Below are positions 15,653-23,091 of a stretch of 64,000 nucleotides of DNA, one piece after another. Position numbers and translations under genes: made by a program. The stretch covers positions 1 to 64,000 of the forward strand of contig CASXXK010000001.1 in assembly GCA_949480205.1 (NCBI GenBank). Direction: 5' to 3'. Source of the stretch: an uncultured Candidatus Saccharibacteria bacterium (lineage in GTDB: Bacteria > Patescibacteriota > Saccharimonadia > Saccharimonadales > Saccharimonadaceae). The notes beneath the pieces were generated by a model. It was not told the origin of the DNA and searched no databases. It worked only from the letters and a program-made list of their open reading frames with translations. Position 1 is the first letter of the stretch, and every line of letters starts with the position of its first letter.

Positions 15653-16663
15653 ATGCAGTATCGTGAAATGAACAAAGATGAGCTTCAGTCGTATTACAAT
15701 CGCTACAAACACAGGTATTATGTGGATTCGGAAAGTGGAGGGATATGCGTTCGGGATTGTCGCTCTGACCGTGGAGCTTTGGGCAGATCGAATTTACTCT
15801 TTCATTTGCCAATGGCCGGCATTTTAGTAAACAATAAGGGTCAGGATTATGACGTCGTAACGGAGATGTTCCCCCTACATTCGTCGGCCCAGCTGGTCTG
15901 GGATGGTTTTAACCGGAATGCATGTATCCTACTGGGGACTGGTGTGTTGGGCGATGCAAAAAAATCTTTCAAATCACACTTTGAGGTGACGTTTGACTCC
16001 AAAAAGGCACAGTATATTTACATACGTGACTTAAATCGAGCCCCCGATGAGCTACTTCGTCAGGCCATACACTACCATCTGGGCAATCGCAATTCACATG
16101 AAATTATTGACCAGTATAATCATTATGTGTTTCCGTTAGGGCTAACATATCGTAAGCCCGGTGCTCAATGCATAATTGAGCACAACACTCTGAGCGTTAA
16201 GTCGATTCGTGATAATTATCGATGCTATCTGGAGCATAATTTTGGGCCACTACCACTCATAAAACGGCATAGCGTAGGATCCATAGCGGGAAAAGACTTT
16301 ATTTCCTCGCATTATGAAGATGATTTATCCTGTCAGTGCAGCTTCGTAATTGACGCTTGTGGGCGCTTGCTGGAGCCGATATATGAGCCCGATAAGCCCC
16401 ACTTCATTGGAGTTACCACGGCAACAACCGAAACGTGGAAAGCCGTAGCGGCAGATGTTGCAATTATCACCTATCGTAGCACTTGTTTTTCTTTGCCAGC
16501 AGAATATATTTTTGAGCAGCGACCAATACCAATTACGGTACCACAAAGAGATCGCATCACCATGCTGGCCAATCGGTTACAAAACCAGCGCTACGAGAAA
16601 GCCAAGACGGCGCACTTGCTCGACTTTATGGACAAGTCCTCAGATACAACAGCGTGGCGATAG
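15653..16663 (+). CDS. Unknown protein, 336 aa
   Basis: I placed the start at the ATG at 15653 because GGGAGGG is 6 nt upstream; the frame is open further back to 15587 but without a ribosome site. The protein begins MQYREMNKDELQSYYNRYKH and is a soluble mixed alpha/beta sequence with a His-rich stretch (AIHYHLGNRNSHEII near residue 140) and no signal peptide. No domain recognised. It belongs to the set of accessory genes here with a strong promoter and long leader, and ends in its own terminator, so it is monocistronic. Confidence 0.65.
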   Translation: MQYREMNKDELQSYYNRYKHRYYVDSESGGICVRDCRSDRGALGRSNLLFHLPMAGILVNNKGQDYDVVTEMFPLHSSAQLVWDGFNRNACILLGTGVLGDAKKSFKSHFEVTFDSKKAQYIYIRDLNRAPDELLRQAIHYHLGNRNSHEIIDQYNHYVFPLGLTYRKPGAQCIIEHNTLSVKSIRDNYRCYLEHNFGPLPLIKRHSVGSIAGKDFISSHYEDDLSCQCSFVIDACGRLLEPIYEPDKPHFIGVTTATTETWKAVAADVAIITYRSTCFSLPAEYIFEQRPIPITVPQRDRITMLANRLQNQRYEKAKTAHLLDFMDKSSDTTAWR

Positions 16664-16671
16664 CTTGAACA

Positions 16672-16707
16672 AATTGGCCCCAGTGATAAGCTGGAGCCAA
16701 TTTTTTA
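16672..16707 (+). terminator. Terminator of the 336-aa gene
   Basis: AATTGGC...GCCAATT stem with an inner CAG/CTG, followed by TTTTTT; it lies between two convergent genes. Confidence 0.8.
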
Positions 16708-17481
16708 TTATTCTGTAACTCCGAGGATGCCGCGCAGAGCGTAGGCAGTGTCTTCGTGCGAGCGCACAGTAATAGTATCAACACCCATCTGCACCACCGG
16801 ATAATCGTTGCCGCCAGGCTGGGTCATATCACCAAAATACAAAACTTCGGACTTATCTACGCCAAGCTCTTCGAGCAGATGTGTCATACCAAATTCTTTA
16901 TTCATTCCGGGTCTAGCAACGTTGATAGACGTCGTACCGCCAATTTCATAGAGGAAGTCTGGAAGGAGCTTTTGGCATTCCGCCACAATTGCCTCGCGTT
17001 TTTTACAATCTGGGTCCCAGTCATATTTCTCTGAAGTACCCATAGCTTGACCCAAAGCCGAGAAAGTCACTTGGGAGAGGCGATTCTCAATAATTTGGTC
17101 ACCAGGGAGAAGCTTATCCTCTTCCCAATAGCCCAATTTCTTGGCTGCCTGTTCCAAAACTGTTGTGATTTTTACAACATCTTCTTCGGCGAGTGGGTAG
17201 TTGTAAACTTGTTCCCAATCGTGCGCGCTAAGGTCATATCGATAATATTGCGTTCCCTGCGCCGCAAAAAGATGTAGGTGGGTCAGTTGCTCCTCGGTAA
17301 CACCCGCTTTGCGAAGTTCATCTACAATTTGCAACAAAAATTGCTCAAATTTTTGGCCCGAGATCGGGCAGATTTCGTAAAAATTGAGACACCTAACCAA
17401 AAGCTCAGCAATTTCCGGTGGAATTGGAGTCTTGGCGATGTTTAAAGTTTGATCAATATCAAACGACAAAACTTTCTTCAT
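16708..17481 (-). CDS. HAD-superfamily phosphatase (phosphomannomutase/sucrose-phosphatase-like), 257 aa
   Basis: Motif I is FDIDQTLNIAKTPI near the N-terminus, with the nucleophile Asp and the second Asp; motif IV is the acidic LYFGDMTQPGGNDYPVV near residue 215. A cap domain lies between (about 80-190) as in the Cof-like subfamily that includes eukaryotic-type phosphomannomutases and sucrose or mannosyl-glycerate phosphatases. The best start is the ATG at 17481: TGTGTTATACT ends 6 nt upstream, so the transcript is leaderless, as for tpiA. Substrate unknown; a sugar phosphate is likely. Confidence 0.8.
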   Translation of the reverse strand: MKKVLSFDIDQTLNIAKTPIPPEIAELLVRCLNFYEICPISGQKFEQFLLQIVDELRKAGVTEEQLTHLHLFAAQGTQYYRYDLSAHDWEQVYNYPLAEEDVVKITTVLEQAAKKLGYWEEDKLLPGDQIIENRLSQVTFSALGQAMGTSEKYDWDPDCKKREAIVAECQKLLPDFLYEIGGTTSINVARPGMNKEFGMTHLLEELGVDKSEVLYFGDMTQPGGNDYPVVQMGVDTITVRSHEDTAYALRGILGVTE

Positions 17482-17497
17482 AGACTCAGTATAACAC

Positions 17498-17520
17498 AAG
17501 CCCGGGACGCGCCCGGGCTT
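17498..17520 (-). terminator. Terminator of the 232-aa gene
   Basis: AAGCCCGGG (17498-17506) pairs with CCCGGGCTT (17512-17520). On the minus strand it follows the 232-aa gene; the T-run is weak. Confidence 0.6.
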
Positions 17521-17541
17521 TACTGTGATTAAATTGTTTAT

Positions 17542-18240
17542 TTAGGTTTCCTGCACAGATATAAAATCGGGGATCATTCGGAAATTCAGCTGAGTGTTGG
17601 GCGGTAAGACAATACTGGTGGCGGCGTTACGAAAATAATCATTGGCCGCCAGCATGCCGGCAAAGGCGCAACGTTCGTCATCCTCGCCCTTCTGAGCCCC
17701 GCTTACTGTTACATACATGCGCAAGAAACCTTCGTCGTCCAGTGTAACCGTAGCGTAGATTACGCCTCTGTCCATCGAGTAACCATTTTCGGCGCTAAAA
17801 TACCGCGTCCGTTGCGTAAATTCATGGTTAGCCAAATTTTCAGGCAGATCATGCCGTTCTACTTCGGCATCAAACTGACGTTTCCAGGAGGCATAAGCCA
17901 CCTTGAGCGCCGAATAACCATAGCAGTTGACCGGCTCCGTGTGGCCATCTTCGCAAACGAATTGAATGGTATGCTTGCCTTCCGGGTGAATCTTGTAGAT
18001 AAATTCCCGTTCGCAGACATCATGCGTGTTGACTTCCGGATAGAAGCCAAAGTCGCTTAGCCCGCCACCCAGCCAAGCTTCTGCCAGTTGCGACAACGGT
18101 ACCAGAGTAATTCTAATACAGCCATTTTTGTTGTCCCTGAGTTCAGGGACAACATCTGCAGCAGATCTGGTGGCGCCGACAATACGCTGGATCATGTTTT
18201 GATACTTCAGGCTAAATAAACAATTGTAATTCTTCCCCAT
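17542..18240 (-). CDS. Unknown protein, 232 aa
   Basis: The start at ATG 18240 is chosen because AGGAGG lies 8 nt upstream; a GTG three codons earlier overlaps the site itself. Soluble, acidic, mixed alpha/beta, without signal peptide, membrane helix or known motif. Strong promoter at 18317-18345 with a short leader. It has the same genomic style as the 336-aa and 207-aa unknown genes (strong promoter, good ribosome site, own terminator). Confidence 0.65.
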   Translation of the reverse strand: MGKNYNCLFSLKYQNMIQRIVGATRSAADVVPELRDNKNGCIRITLVPLSQLAEAWLGGGLSDFGFYPEVNTHDVCEREFIYKIHPEGKHTIQFVCEDGHTEPVNCYGYSALKVAYASWKRQFDAEVERHDLPENLANHEFTQRTRYFSAENGYSMDRGVIYATVTLDDEGFLRMYVTVSGAQKGEDDERCAFAGMLAANDYFRNAATSIVLPPNTQLNFRMIPDFISVQET

Positions 18241-18307
18241 AATAATCACCTCCTCTGATGTATGGAGAACATGGAAAATAACTCTCGCGTTAAGATTTCA
18301 CGAGCTT

Positions 18308-18583
18308 CTACCTAGAAGTGTAGCATAAAATATGTAAATTGTCAATATTATTATATTCTGTTCGCCCTATGGCTACATGTCCTAATACAGTACTAAGGCA
18401 GCGGAGGGGGAAACCGTTATAACGGCTCGGCGCTCCAGATGGGGCTACGACATCAGCAATAATTCTAAGCACAAAACTTTCATAGTTAGTAGCGTATGCT
18501 CGTGCAGACCACCAATAACCGCGTGCATTGACATAGCTTAAACTGCCAGTAGTGGTAGGCAAAGTAATCCACCCGCTGCGCAC
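18308..18583 (-). CDS. Orphan FISUMP/DUF1566-like C-terminal domain, cassette C2
   Basis: Minus-strand frame from GTG 18583: VRSGWITLPTTTG..., NARGYWWSARAYA, a variable middle, then SRYNGFPLRCLSTVLGH. The domain part ends near 18390; the C-terminal extension runs into the promoter of the neighbouring gene. No Shine-Dalgarno or longer N-terminal protein precedes it. C2 is head-to-head with C3, and the two share an almost identical 41-bp 3' end (CTTAGTACTGTATTA and flanks). Unlike C1, C4, C5 and C6 it lacks the structured RNA leader. Translation is uncertain. Confidence 0.4.
   Translation of the reverse strand: MRSGWITLPTTTGSLSYVNARGYWWSARAYATNYESFVLRIIADVVAPSGAPSRYNGFPLRCLSTVLGHVAIGRTEYNNIDNLHILCYTSR
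18317..18345 (-). promoter_or_regulatory. Near-consensus promoter for the 232-aa gene
   Basis: TTGACA (18340-18345) and TACACT (18317-18322) on the minus strand, 17-nt spacer ending TATGC. It overlaps the 3' end of the cassette C2 frame. Confidence 0.8.
18374..18414 (-). repeat. Left arm of 41-bp inverted repeat (3' end of C2)
   Basis: Reverse complement of 19017-19057 except for a single-base insertion. Together the arms bound a ~640-bp block holding both cassettes and their shared intergenic region. Confidence 0.85.
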
Positions 18584-18848
18584 AACTTTTTACCGGTTAT
18601 GCTTGTTAATTTGAGAAAATTTGTTATATGCTGAAATGGGGTAACGAGCAGCTCGACAAACCAAAGGTCGTCAAGGTGGGGAGAAGGGAGAGTTGCATAT
18701 GGTTATAGAACTTGGGCGTGTTCGTCTAATTCTAGGTGTCAAAGCCAAGATTAGCGTTATTCCTAAGAAACAACGCTAATCAGCTGTATAAAACTTAAAC
18801 CTATTCTAACAACCAAACAATAGGACGTCAAGACCCGTTATCCCCTTC
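18584..18848. promoter_or_regulatory. Divergent intergenic region between cassettes C2 and C3
   Basis: It holds promoter-like pairs pointing both ways: TTGTTA, 16 nt, TATATG toward C3 (about 18603-18630), and on the minus strand TTGTTA, 16 nt, TATACA toward C2 (about 18784-18812). A perfect 10-bp hairpin GATTAGCGTT/AACGCTAATC sits at 18749-18781. The leader helices of C1/C4/C5/C6 are not found here. Confidence 0.45.
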
Positions 18849-19058
18849 GTGCGCAGTGGGTATTTTGACCTATCAATTAGCAATGGTACCTTAACGGTTG
18901 CCGGGCAATATGGCTATGAAAGATCATCACGCTCATATGTGTCAGACATATATGCTTATTTCTTCTCTTTCAATACCAACACCGTTGAACCATCCAATGG
19001 TGCTAACCGTTGGGGAGGTTTCCCCCTCCGCTGCCTTAGTACTGTATTAGACATGTAA
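18849..19058 (+). CDS. Orphan FISUMP/DUF1566-like C-terminal domain, cassette C3
   Basis: From GTG 18849: VRSGYFDLSISNGTLTV, then QYGYERSSRSYV, variable middle, NTNTVEPSNGANRWGGFPLRCLSTVLDM and stop. It is preceded by the common border TTCGTGCGCAG and no ribosome site. It is the most divergent body of the six in its middle (YERSSR instead of NWWSSR). Only the C-terminal part of the domain is present. Confidence 0.42.
   Translation: MRSGYFDLSISNGTLTVAGQYGYERSSRSYVSDIYAYFFSFNTNTVEPSNGANRWGGFPLRCLSTVLDM
19017..19057 (+). repeat. Right arm of 41-bp inverted repeat (3' end of C3)
   Basis: Matches 18374-18414 in inverted orientation with one single-base indel; includes the border common to all six cassettes plus CTTAGTACTGTATTA, which is specific to C2 and C3. 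Confidence 0.85.
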
Positions 19059-19073
19059 AGCCTCGTTGTTATC

Positions 19074-19102
19074 TTGACAAAAATGATAATCTGTGCTAAA
19101 AT
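19074..19102 (+). promoter_or_regulatory. Near-consensus promoter for the lipid-related genes
   Basis: TTGACA (19074-19079), 17 nt ending TGTGC, TAAAAT (19097-19102); nearly the same 40-bp sequence as at 15524-15552. Confidence 0.85.
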
Positions 19103-19157
19103 AGAAGTATAGGGTAGATTTGTATAGTGATTTACCCCAGAATCTATTAACAAGGAG

Positions 19158-19643
19158 GTGGTTGCTATTAAAAAGCAATCTAAGCTGTTATACGAATCAG
19201 CCAATATCCTTTGCTGGTATAGAATTATTATCAGCATCGGAATAGCTGCAACTACGGCAAAACACTCAATCATCGCAGTTTTGTTTTCACTGGCCTTGAT
19301 TAGTGACGCACTGGATGGATGGTGCTACCGCAAGTTTGCCAACGGCCAACCATATACACACTGGTTTAACCGCTTACCGATGACAATGGACCCGCTGGCG
19401 GACTATTGTTTGGTGATGGGTGGGATTATCCATGTTGTAGAAAATAAGGTCACAGGCATAGTAATTGCAGTAATCGTAACTGTAGTTAATCTGCTCTGGC
19501 AACGGTGGGGCAAAAGTGGCTCCGATCGCAGGTTTGCCTTCGCCATCACAGCAATAACTTATATTTGGTTCTTCTTGATGGTGCTATCGGTGGCTGGAGT
19601 TTGGTGGCGCAATTATGAGTCGCATGGCTTATCAGTTTTGTAG
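19158..19643 (+). CDS. CDP-alcohol phosphatidyltransferase-like membrane protein
   Basis: Several hydrophobic helices and the motif region DALDGWCYRKF...MDPLADY (about residues 50-83) resemble the CDP-alcohol phosphotransferase signature D-x2-D-G-x2-A-R-x(n)-G-x3-D-x3-D. The four key Asp are there, but Ala is Tyr and the Gly is missing, so activity may be altered. Family members join a CDP-linked lipid to an alcohol in phospholipid synthesis. Start: AAGGAGG at 19152-19158 overlaps the GTG at 19158, which is too close; the codon at ideal distance is ATT at 19167, so an unusual ATT start is possible. Next gene is alpha/beta hydrolase-like. Confidence 0.65.
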   Translation: MVAIKKQSKLLYESANILCWYRIIISIGIAATTAKHSIIAVLFSLALISDALDGWCYRKFANGQPYTHWFNRLPMTMDPLADYCLVMGGIIHVVENKVTGIVIAVIVTVVNLLWQRWGKSGSDRRFAFAITAITYIWFFLMVLSVAGVWWRNYESHGLSVL

Positions 19644-19721
19644 TTACAATGGTAATCTTTTACGCAATTTGGTTCAACACGCGCGTAAAAGAACGCACAA
19701 TCCGCAGGAGGGGGTAAGAAT

Positions 19722-20492
19722 ATGTGGATATTTTTAGGAATTTGGTTAGTAAATGTTGTGACGTTTGTGGCTTGGAGGATTTGTCTGGCTTTGACCAATG
19801 GGTTAGCGGCAGATTTCTGCGGGCTTAATTATGACTCTGGAAATAAGACTTTGTCTTATTTCATTGCCGGCAATCTAAACCAAGCTGATACGGCATTCAA
19901 GTTTATGGAGCCCGAAATTAAGGAAAACTGCGTGTTCGTACAGTTTAGTCTCAAAGGCTGGAGCGCCAAGGCCACCGCCAAAAAGATTGCCCACGATCTC
20001 CGGTGGTATCATTGTCGCCATGCGCGAATTTTTACAATTTCGCTGGGGGATCATGTGGCACGCTATTTGGAAAAAGAGTTGGGTAGGATTGTTGAAGTTT
20101 ATGCGGTCAACCCGTGCCCGAACCGCGAGACTCTGCAGAAAACGTGGCGGAAGATTTTGTGTTGGGCGGCACCGCTGGCAGAAATTGCCATGCATGGACT
20201 GGGATGGTTAAGCATCTTGCCGATAATCCCCAGTTTTGGCGGTAAATATTCGCTGGCATTACTAATCGACCAGTACTGGTGTATCTATTATGATCACCCG
20301 CCACTGGGTACGAGTCATACTTGTGGTGTGATTTGCAGTACCAACGATACGTTCTTGGATAACTCTGCTCTTGAAAAGACATATCTGGACGCCAAAATTC
20401 AGTATATTGATACTGGACACTCGGATATCGTGAACAACAGCGCTCTTTACTACCGTGCTATATGTAAATTAATAAGAACTGCCGCCCCCTAG
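19722..20492 (+). CDS. Alpha/beta-hydrolase-like protein with N-terminal membrane helix, 256 aa
   Basis: An N-terminal hydrophobic helix (about residues 2-24) anchors a soluble domain. FTISLGDHVARYLEKEL near residue 105 fits a nucleophile elbow with Ser, although the first Gly of GxSxG is missing; STNDTFLDN near 213 and DTGHSDIV near 231 fit the acidic residue and catalytic His. It is therefore likely a lipase/esterase-type enzyme, possibly with changed active site. Ribosome site GGAGGGG lies about 9 nt before the ATG. It follows the CDP-alcohol transferase-like gene by 78 bp on the same strand. Confidence 0.6.
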   Translation: MWIFLGIWLVNVVTFVAWRICLALTNGLAADFCGLNYDSGNKTLSYFIAGNLNQADTAFKFMEPEIKENCVFVQFSLKGWSAKATAKKIAHDLRWYHCRHARIFTISLGDHVARYLEKELGRIVEVYAVNPCPNRETLQKTWRKILCWAAPLAEIAMHGLGWLSILPIIPSFGGKYSLALLIDQYWCIYYDHPPLGTSHTCGVICSTNDTFLDNSALEKTYLDAKIQYIDTGHSDIVNNSALYYRAICKLIRTAAP

Positions 20493-20510
20493 GGGGCGGT
20501 TTCTTTTTGT
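20482..20510. terminator. Bidirectional terminator between convergent genes
   Basis: CCGCCCCCT/AGGGGGCGG perfect stem without loop bases beyond the turn, followed by TTTCTTTTT on the plus strand. It overlaps the last codons of both convergent genes. Confidence 0.8.
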
Positions 20511-21508
20511 AGTCGACTAATTTTAATCATACCACGCTGCCAAAAGGGGTAGCTCGTGGCCGTGGTAAATGTCAACACAACAATGCGCGTCGTAAGCACT
20601 ATCGCTGAGGATAAAGCAACATTTGTACCGAACCCGCCCAAGAGAAAAATCATAGCGCCATCGAAGCCGCCGATCCCTCCTGGTGTTGGTGTTAAAATCC
20701 CCACAATAATACCCGCACCAGCAGCAACCACCATTTGTAAAAACAGTTCCGGATGGCCCAACGCCCACGCTACGATCAAAAACGGCAAATCCTCCATCGT
20801 GGTGTAGATCATACCCCAAACCCAAGACGATACTAAAGCGTGCTTGTCGGTTTTAGCCAGTGTCATAGCATTACTCAGTTCCTGCGTGAACTGGTCGAAC
20901 CGTTGCCCAAGCTTGGTTTGCCAAAATTTTTGCACGAGACGATAACGTGTAGACTTGTTGGAATGAGCTCGACTGGCGATGACAAAAATAAGTGCCAAAA
21001 CTACCAACAGGACTGCAAAAATCATTACTGCCGTGATGATTAGGGGTAAAATGGGCATATCGTGCATTTTACCAGTTATTAAAAGTATGGCTGCAGCTGC
21101 GATAATACCAATCCAATTCGTGGCGATTGACACAATGTAGCGATAAACGTAAAGCCAACTGGTTTGGCCAGATTTGACGCCATAGGCGCGCAGACGCTCC
21201 GTTGAATAAACCAGCCCCGATATAGCTGCAACTGGCACTACTGTGTTAACGAAGTTGATTTCGTAATGAATTTTAGCCAACTCCGTGGTTGATAAGTCGT
21301 TTGCTTTGAGGTACGGATACCAAATTCTGCCAGCAGCATAATACATTAGTATTACGTTTGGCATTAGTAGCAGTAATATCCACGGATTAATTTCTTGCAG
21401 ATACTTTGCTACATCATCCAAGGAGTTGCGATACTCCAGCATTGCAATCACCGCTATCAACAAAATAATGATCGAAATCACCCCAGTCACAAGTTTTCTC
21501 TTGTTCAT
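20489..21508 (-). CDS. LPG-synthase/YbhN-type membrane protein (flippase-like domain), 339 aa
   Basis: Eight or so hydrophobic helices; the motif TPTPGGIGGFDGAMIFLL near residue 270 is characteristic of the lysylphosphatidylglycerol synthase transmembrane region family (PF03706, UPF0104). Members without the synthase domain are thought to move or modify lipid-linked molecules. The start ATG has an AGGAGG-like site (TAGGAGGGAAGC). A promoter TTGACA-17-TATTAT lies at 21571-21599. It converges on the hydrolase-like gene with a 4-bp overlap. Confidence 0.75.
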   Translation of the reverse strand: MNKRKLVTGVISIIILLIAVIAMLEYRNSLDDVAKYLQEINPWILLLLMPNVILMYYAAGRIWYPYLKANDLSTTELAKIHYEINFVNTVVPVAAISGLVYSTERLRAYGVKSGQTSWLYVYRYIVSIATNWIGIIAAAAILLITGKMHDMPILPLIITAVMIFAVLLVVLALIFVIASRAHSNKSTRYRLVQKFWQTKLGQRFDQFTQELSNAMTLAKTDKHALVSSWVWGMIYTTMEDLPFLIVAWALGHPELFLQMVVAAGAGIIVGILTPTPGGIGGFDGAMIFLLGGFGTNVALSSAIVLTTRIVVLTFTTATSYPFWQRGMIKISRLQKETAP

Positions 21509-21570
21509 ATGCTTCCCTCCTAAAGTTCAATTTGTTAGCCCGGATTAAACCTAGACTACCATATGTCAAT

Positions 21571-21599
21571 ATAATATCATGTAGGAATATTTTTGTCAA
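21571..21599 (-). promoter_or_regulatory. Near-consensus promoter for the LPG-synthase-like gene
   Basis: TTGACA (21594-21599) and TATTAT (21571-21576) on the minus strand, 17-nt spacer. Confidence 0.75.
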
Positions 21600-21639
21600 C
21601 TGTAGCAACCCGTTATGTAATATATGTTATAATTATCCT

Positions 21640-22869
21640 ATGAATTTATCGGAAGAACTAATCTGGCGCGGGTTTAGCGCCGAAACCACAATCAAAGATC
21701 CAGCAGAACTTGACACGCGCGCTTCCAAGAAGTTTTATTGGGGAGCTGACCCGTCAGCTGATTCCCTGACGATTGGCAACCTTGCAGCCGCTATGATGTG
21801 CGCTTGTTTTGTGCGCCACGGCTATCAGCCGTATTTGCTAGTAGGTGGCGCAACTGGCCAGATTGGCGATCCGAAGGATAACGGTGAACGCGATCTGAAG
21901 CCACTTGAGGAAGTAGAGCACAACAAAGCTTGCATTGGCGCGCAGATGCGCCGGATTGTGCGTAGTGATGAGCTGGTGATGGTGGACAACTATGACTGGT
22001 TTAAGGATATGAACTATTTGACGTTTTTGCGCGAAGTGGGCAAGGCGTTCTCGATGACGCAGCTACTTGACCGGCAGTTCGTGCAAAACCGAATTGGCGA
22101 GGGCGGAAGTGGAATTTCTTATGCCGAGTTTTCTTATACTTTGATTCAGGGATATGATTTCTTGCATCTATACCGTGAATATGGAGTGGATTTGCAGCTT
22201 TGCGGCGCAGACCAATTTGGCAACTGCTCAAGCGGGATTCACCTAATTAAGCGTCTTGAAGGGGCAACCGCAGACGCTTGGAGTACGCCGCTAATTATTG
22301 ACCCCGCCACGGGGCGCAAGTTTGGTAAATCTGAGGGGAACGCTGTATGGTTGACCGCCAAAGATAATGGTTCCGGTAATTATACGTCGATTTTTGACTT
22401 TTATCAGTTCTGGATCAACCAGCCGGATAGCGCAGTGGAATATTTGCTGAAAATTTATACTTTATTGGAAAAACCTGAAGTGGAAGCAATTCTGGCGCAG
22501 CATGCTGAGCATCCTGAACGGCGATTAGCGCAAAAAGCTCTCGCCAAGGGTGTAACCGAAGTGGTACATGGCAAGGAGGCGGCTGAGGCCGTGATTGAAC
22601 TAAGCGAGCGACTATTTACCGAAGATTTGTCAAGCCTAAGTGGTGAAGAAAACGTGGAATTTGGTGAGTATTTGGCTACGGGGCAAATGGGTTCTCGGTT
22701 ATTTGATATTTTGGTAAAAACTGGACTATGCTCTAGTAAGAATGAGGCGCGAAAGTTGGCTACGGCTGGGGCGATTACCGTAAACGGAACAAAAGTTACC
22801 GATGATGCGCCAATAGACCAAATTGCAATTGTGAAGCGTGGTAAAAACAAGTTTGCCGTGGTGATGTAA
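21640..22869 (+). CDS. tyrS: Tyrosine--tRNA ligase
   Basis: Charges tRNA-Tyr. Start at ATG 21640 gives MNLSEELIWRGF and lies 7 nt after a TATAAT, so the mRNA is leaderless. Family features: YWGADPSADSLTIGNL (nucleotide-binding signature), GGATGQIGDP, tyrosine pocket QGYDFLHLYREYGVDLQLCGADQFGN, the KMSKS-equivalent KFGKS at about 227-231 and a C-terminal S4 RNA-binding domain (about 345-410). Length 409 aa is normal. Oddity: the class I HIGH signature reads T44-I-G-N47, both histidines being replaced. A terminator follows at 22878. Confidence 0.93.
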   Translation: MNLSEELIWRGFSAETTIKDPAELDTRASKKFYWGADPSADSLTIGNLAAAMMCACFVRHGYQPYLLVGGATGQIGDPKDNGERDLKPLEEVEHNKACIGAQMRRIVRSDELVMVDNYDWFKDMNYLTFLREVGKAFSMTQLLDRQFVQNRIGEGGSGISYAEFSYTLIQGYDFLHLYREYGVDLQLCGADQFGNCSSGIHLIKRLEGATADAWSTPLIIDPATGRKFGKSEGNAVWLTAKDNGSGNYTSIFDFYQFWINQPDSAVEYLLKIYTLLEKPEVEAILAQHAEHPERRLAQKALAKGVTEVVHGKEAAEAVIELSERLFTEDLSSLSGEENVEFGEYLATGQMGSRLFDILVKTGLCSSKNEARKLATAGAITVNGTKVTDDAPIDQIAIVKRGKNKFAVVM

Positions 22870-22877
22870 AGCTAAGA

Positions 22878-22910
22878 AAAACCCGCTCGATAGAACTTGA
22901 GCGGGTTTTG
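22878..22910 (+). terminator. Terminator of tyrS
   Basis: AACCCGCTC/GAGCGGGTT stem with a 10-nt loop followed by TTGTTTGTT. Confidence 0.85.
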
Positions 22911-22932
22911 TTTGTTAGTTATAGACGTGAGA

Positions 22933-23091
22933 TTATTGATTCTGCCAGCCGCCACCTATAGGTGCATTCCCATGTATACATGGGTCGTCTGCTGGATTGC
23001 AGTTGATGGATACAGTGGCTCTAGCTGAACTTGGAGTAGTGAATTGAGGTCTGATAAAGCAAAACATCAAAGCCGTCGTACATGCAATCAC
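22933..23091 (-). CDS. Small exported or membrane peptide, 52 aa
   Basis: The GTG at 23091 overlaps the TGA of the upstream gene (GTGA), the same coupling used elsewhere in this window. The peptide has a short hydrophobic N-terminus (MIACTTALMFCFI), a Pro/Thr/Ser stretch and a polar tail with two Cys (SINCNPADDPC) ending PIGGGWQNQ. No family recognised. It could instead be the true end of the upstream protein reached by a frameshift, since the alternative frame is open for 16 codons before the GTG. Confidence 0.5.
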   Translation of the reverse strand: MIACTTALMFCFIRPQFTTPSSARATVSINCNPADDPCIHGNAPIGGGWQNQ

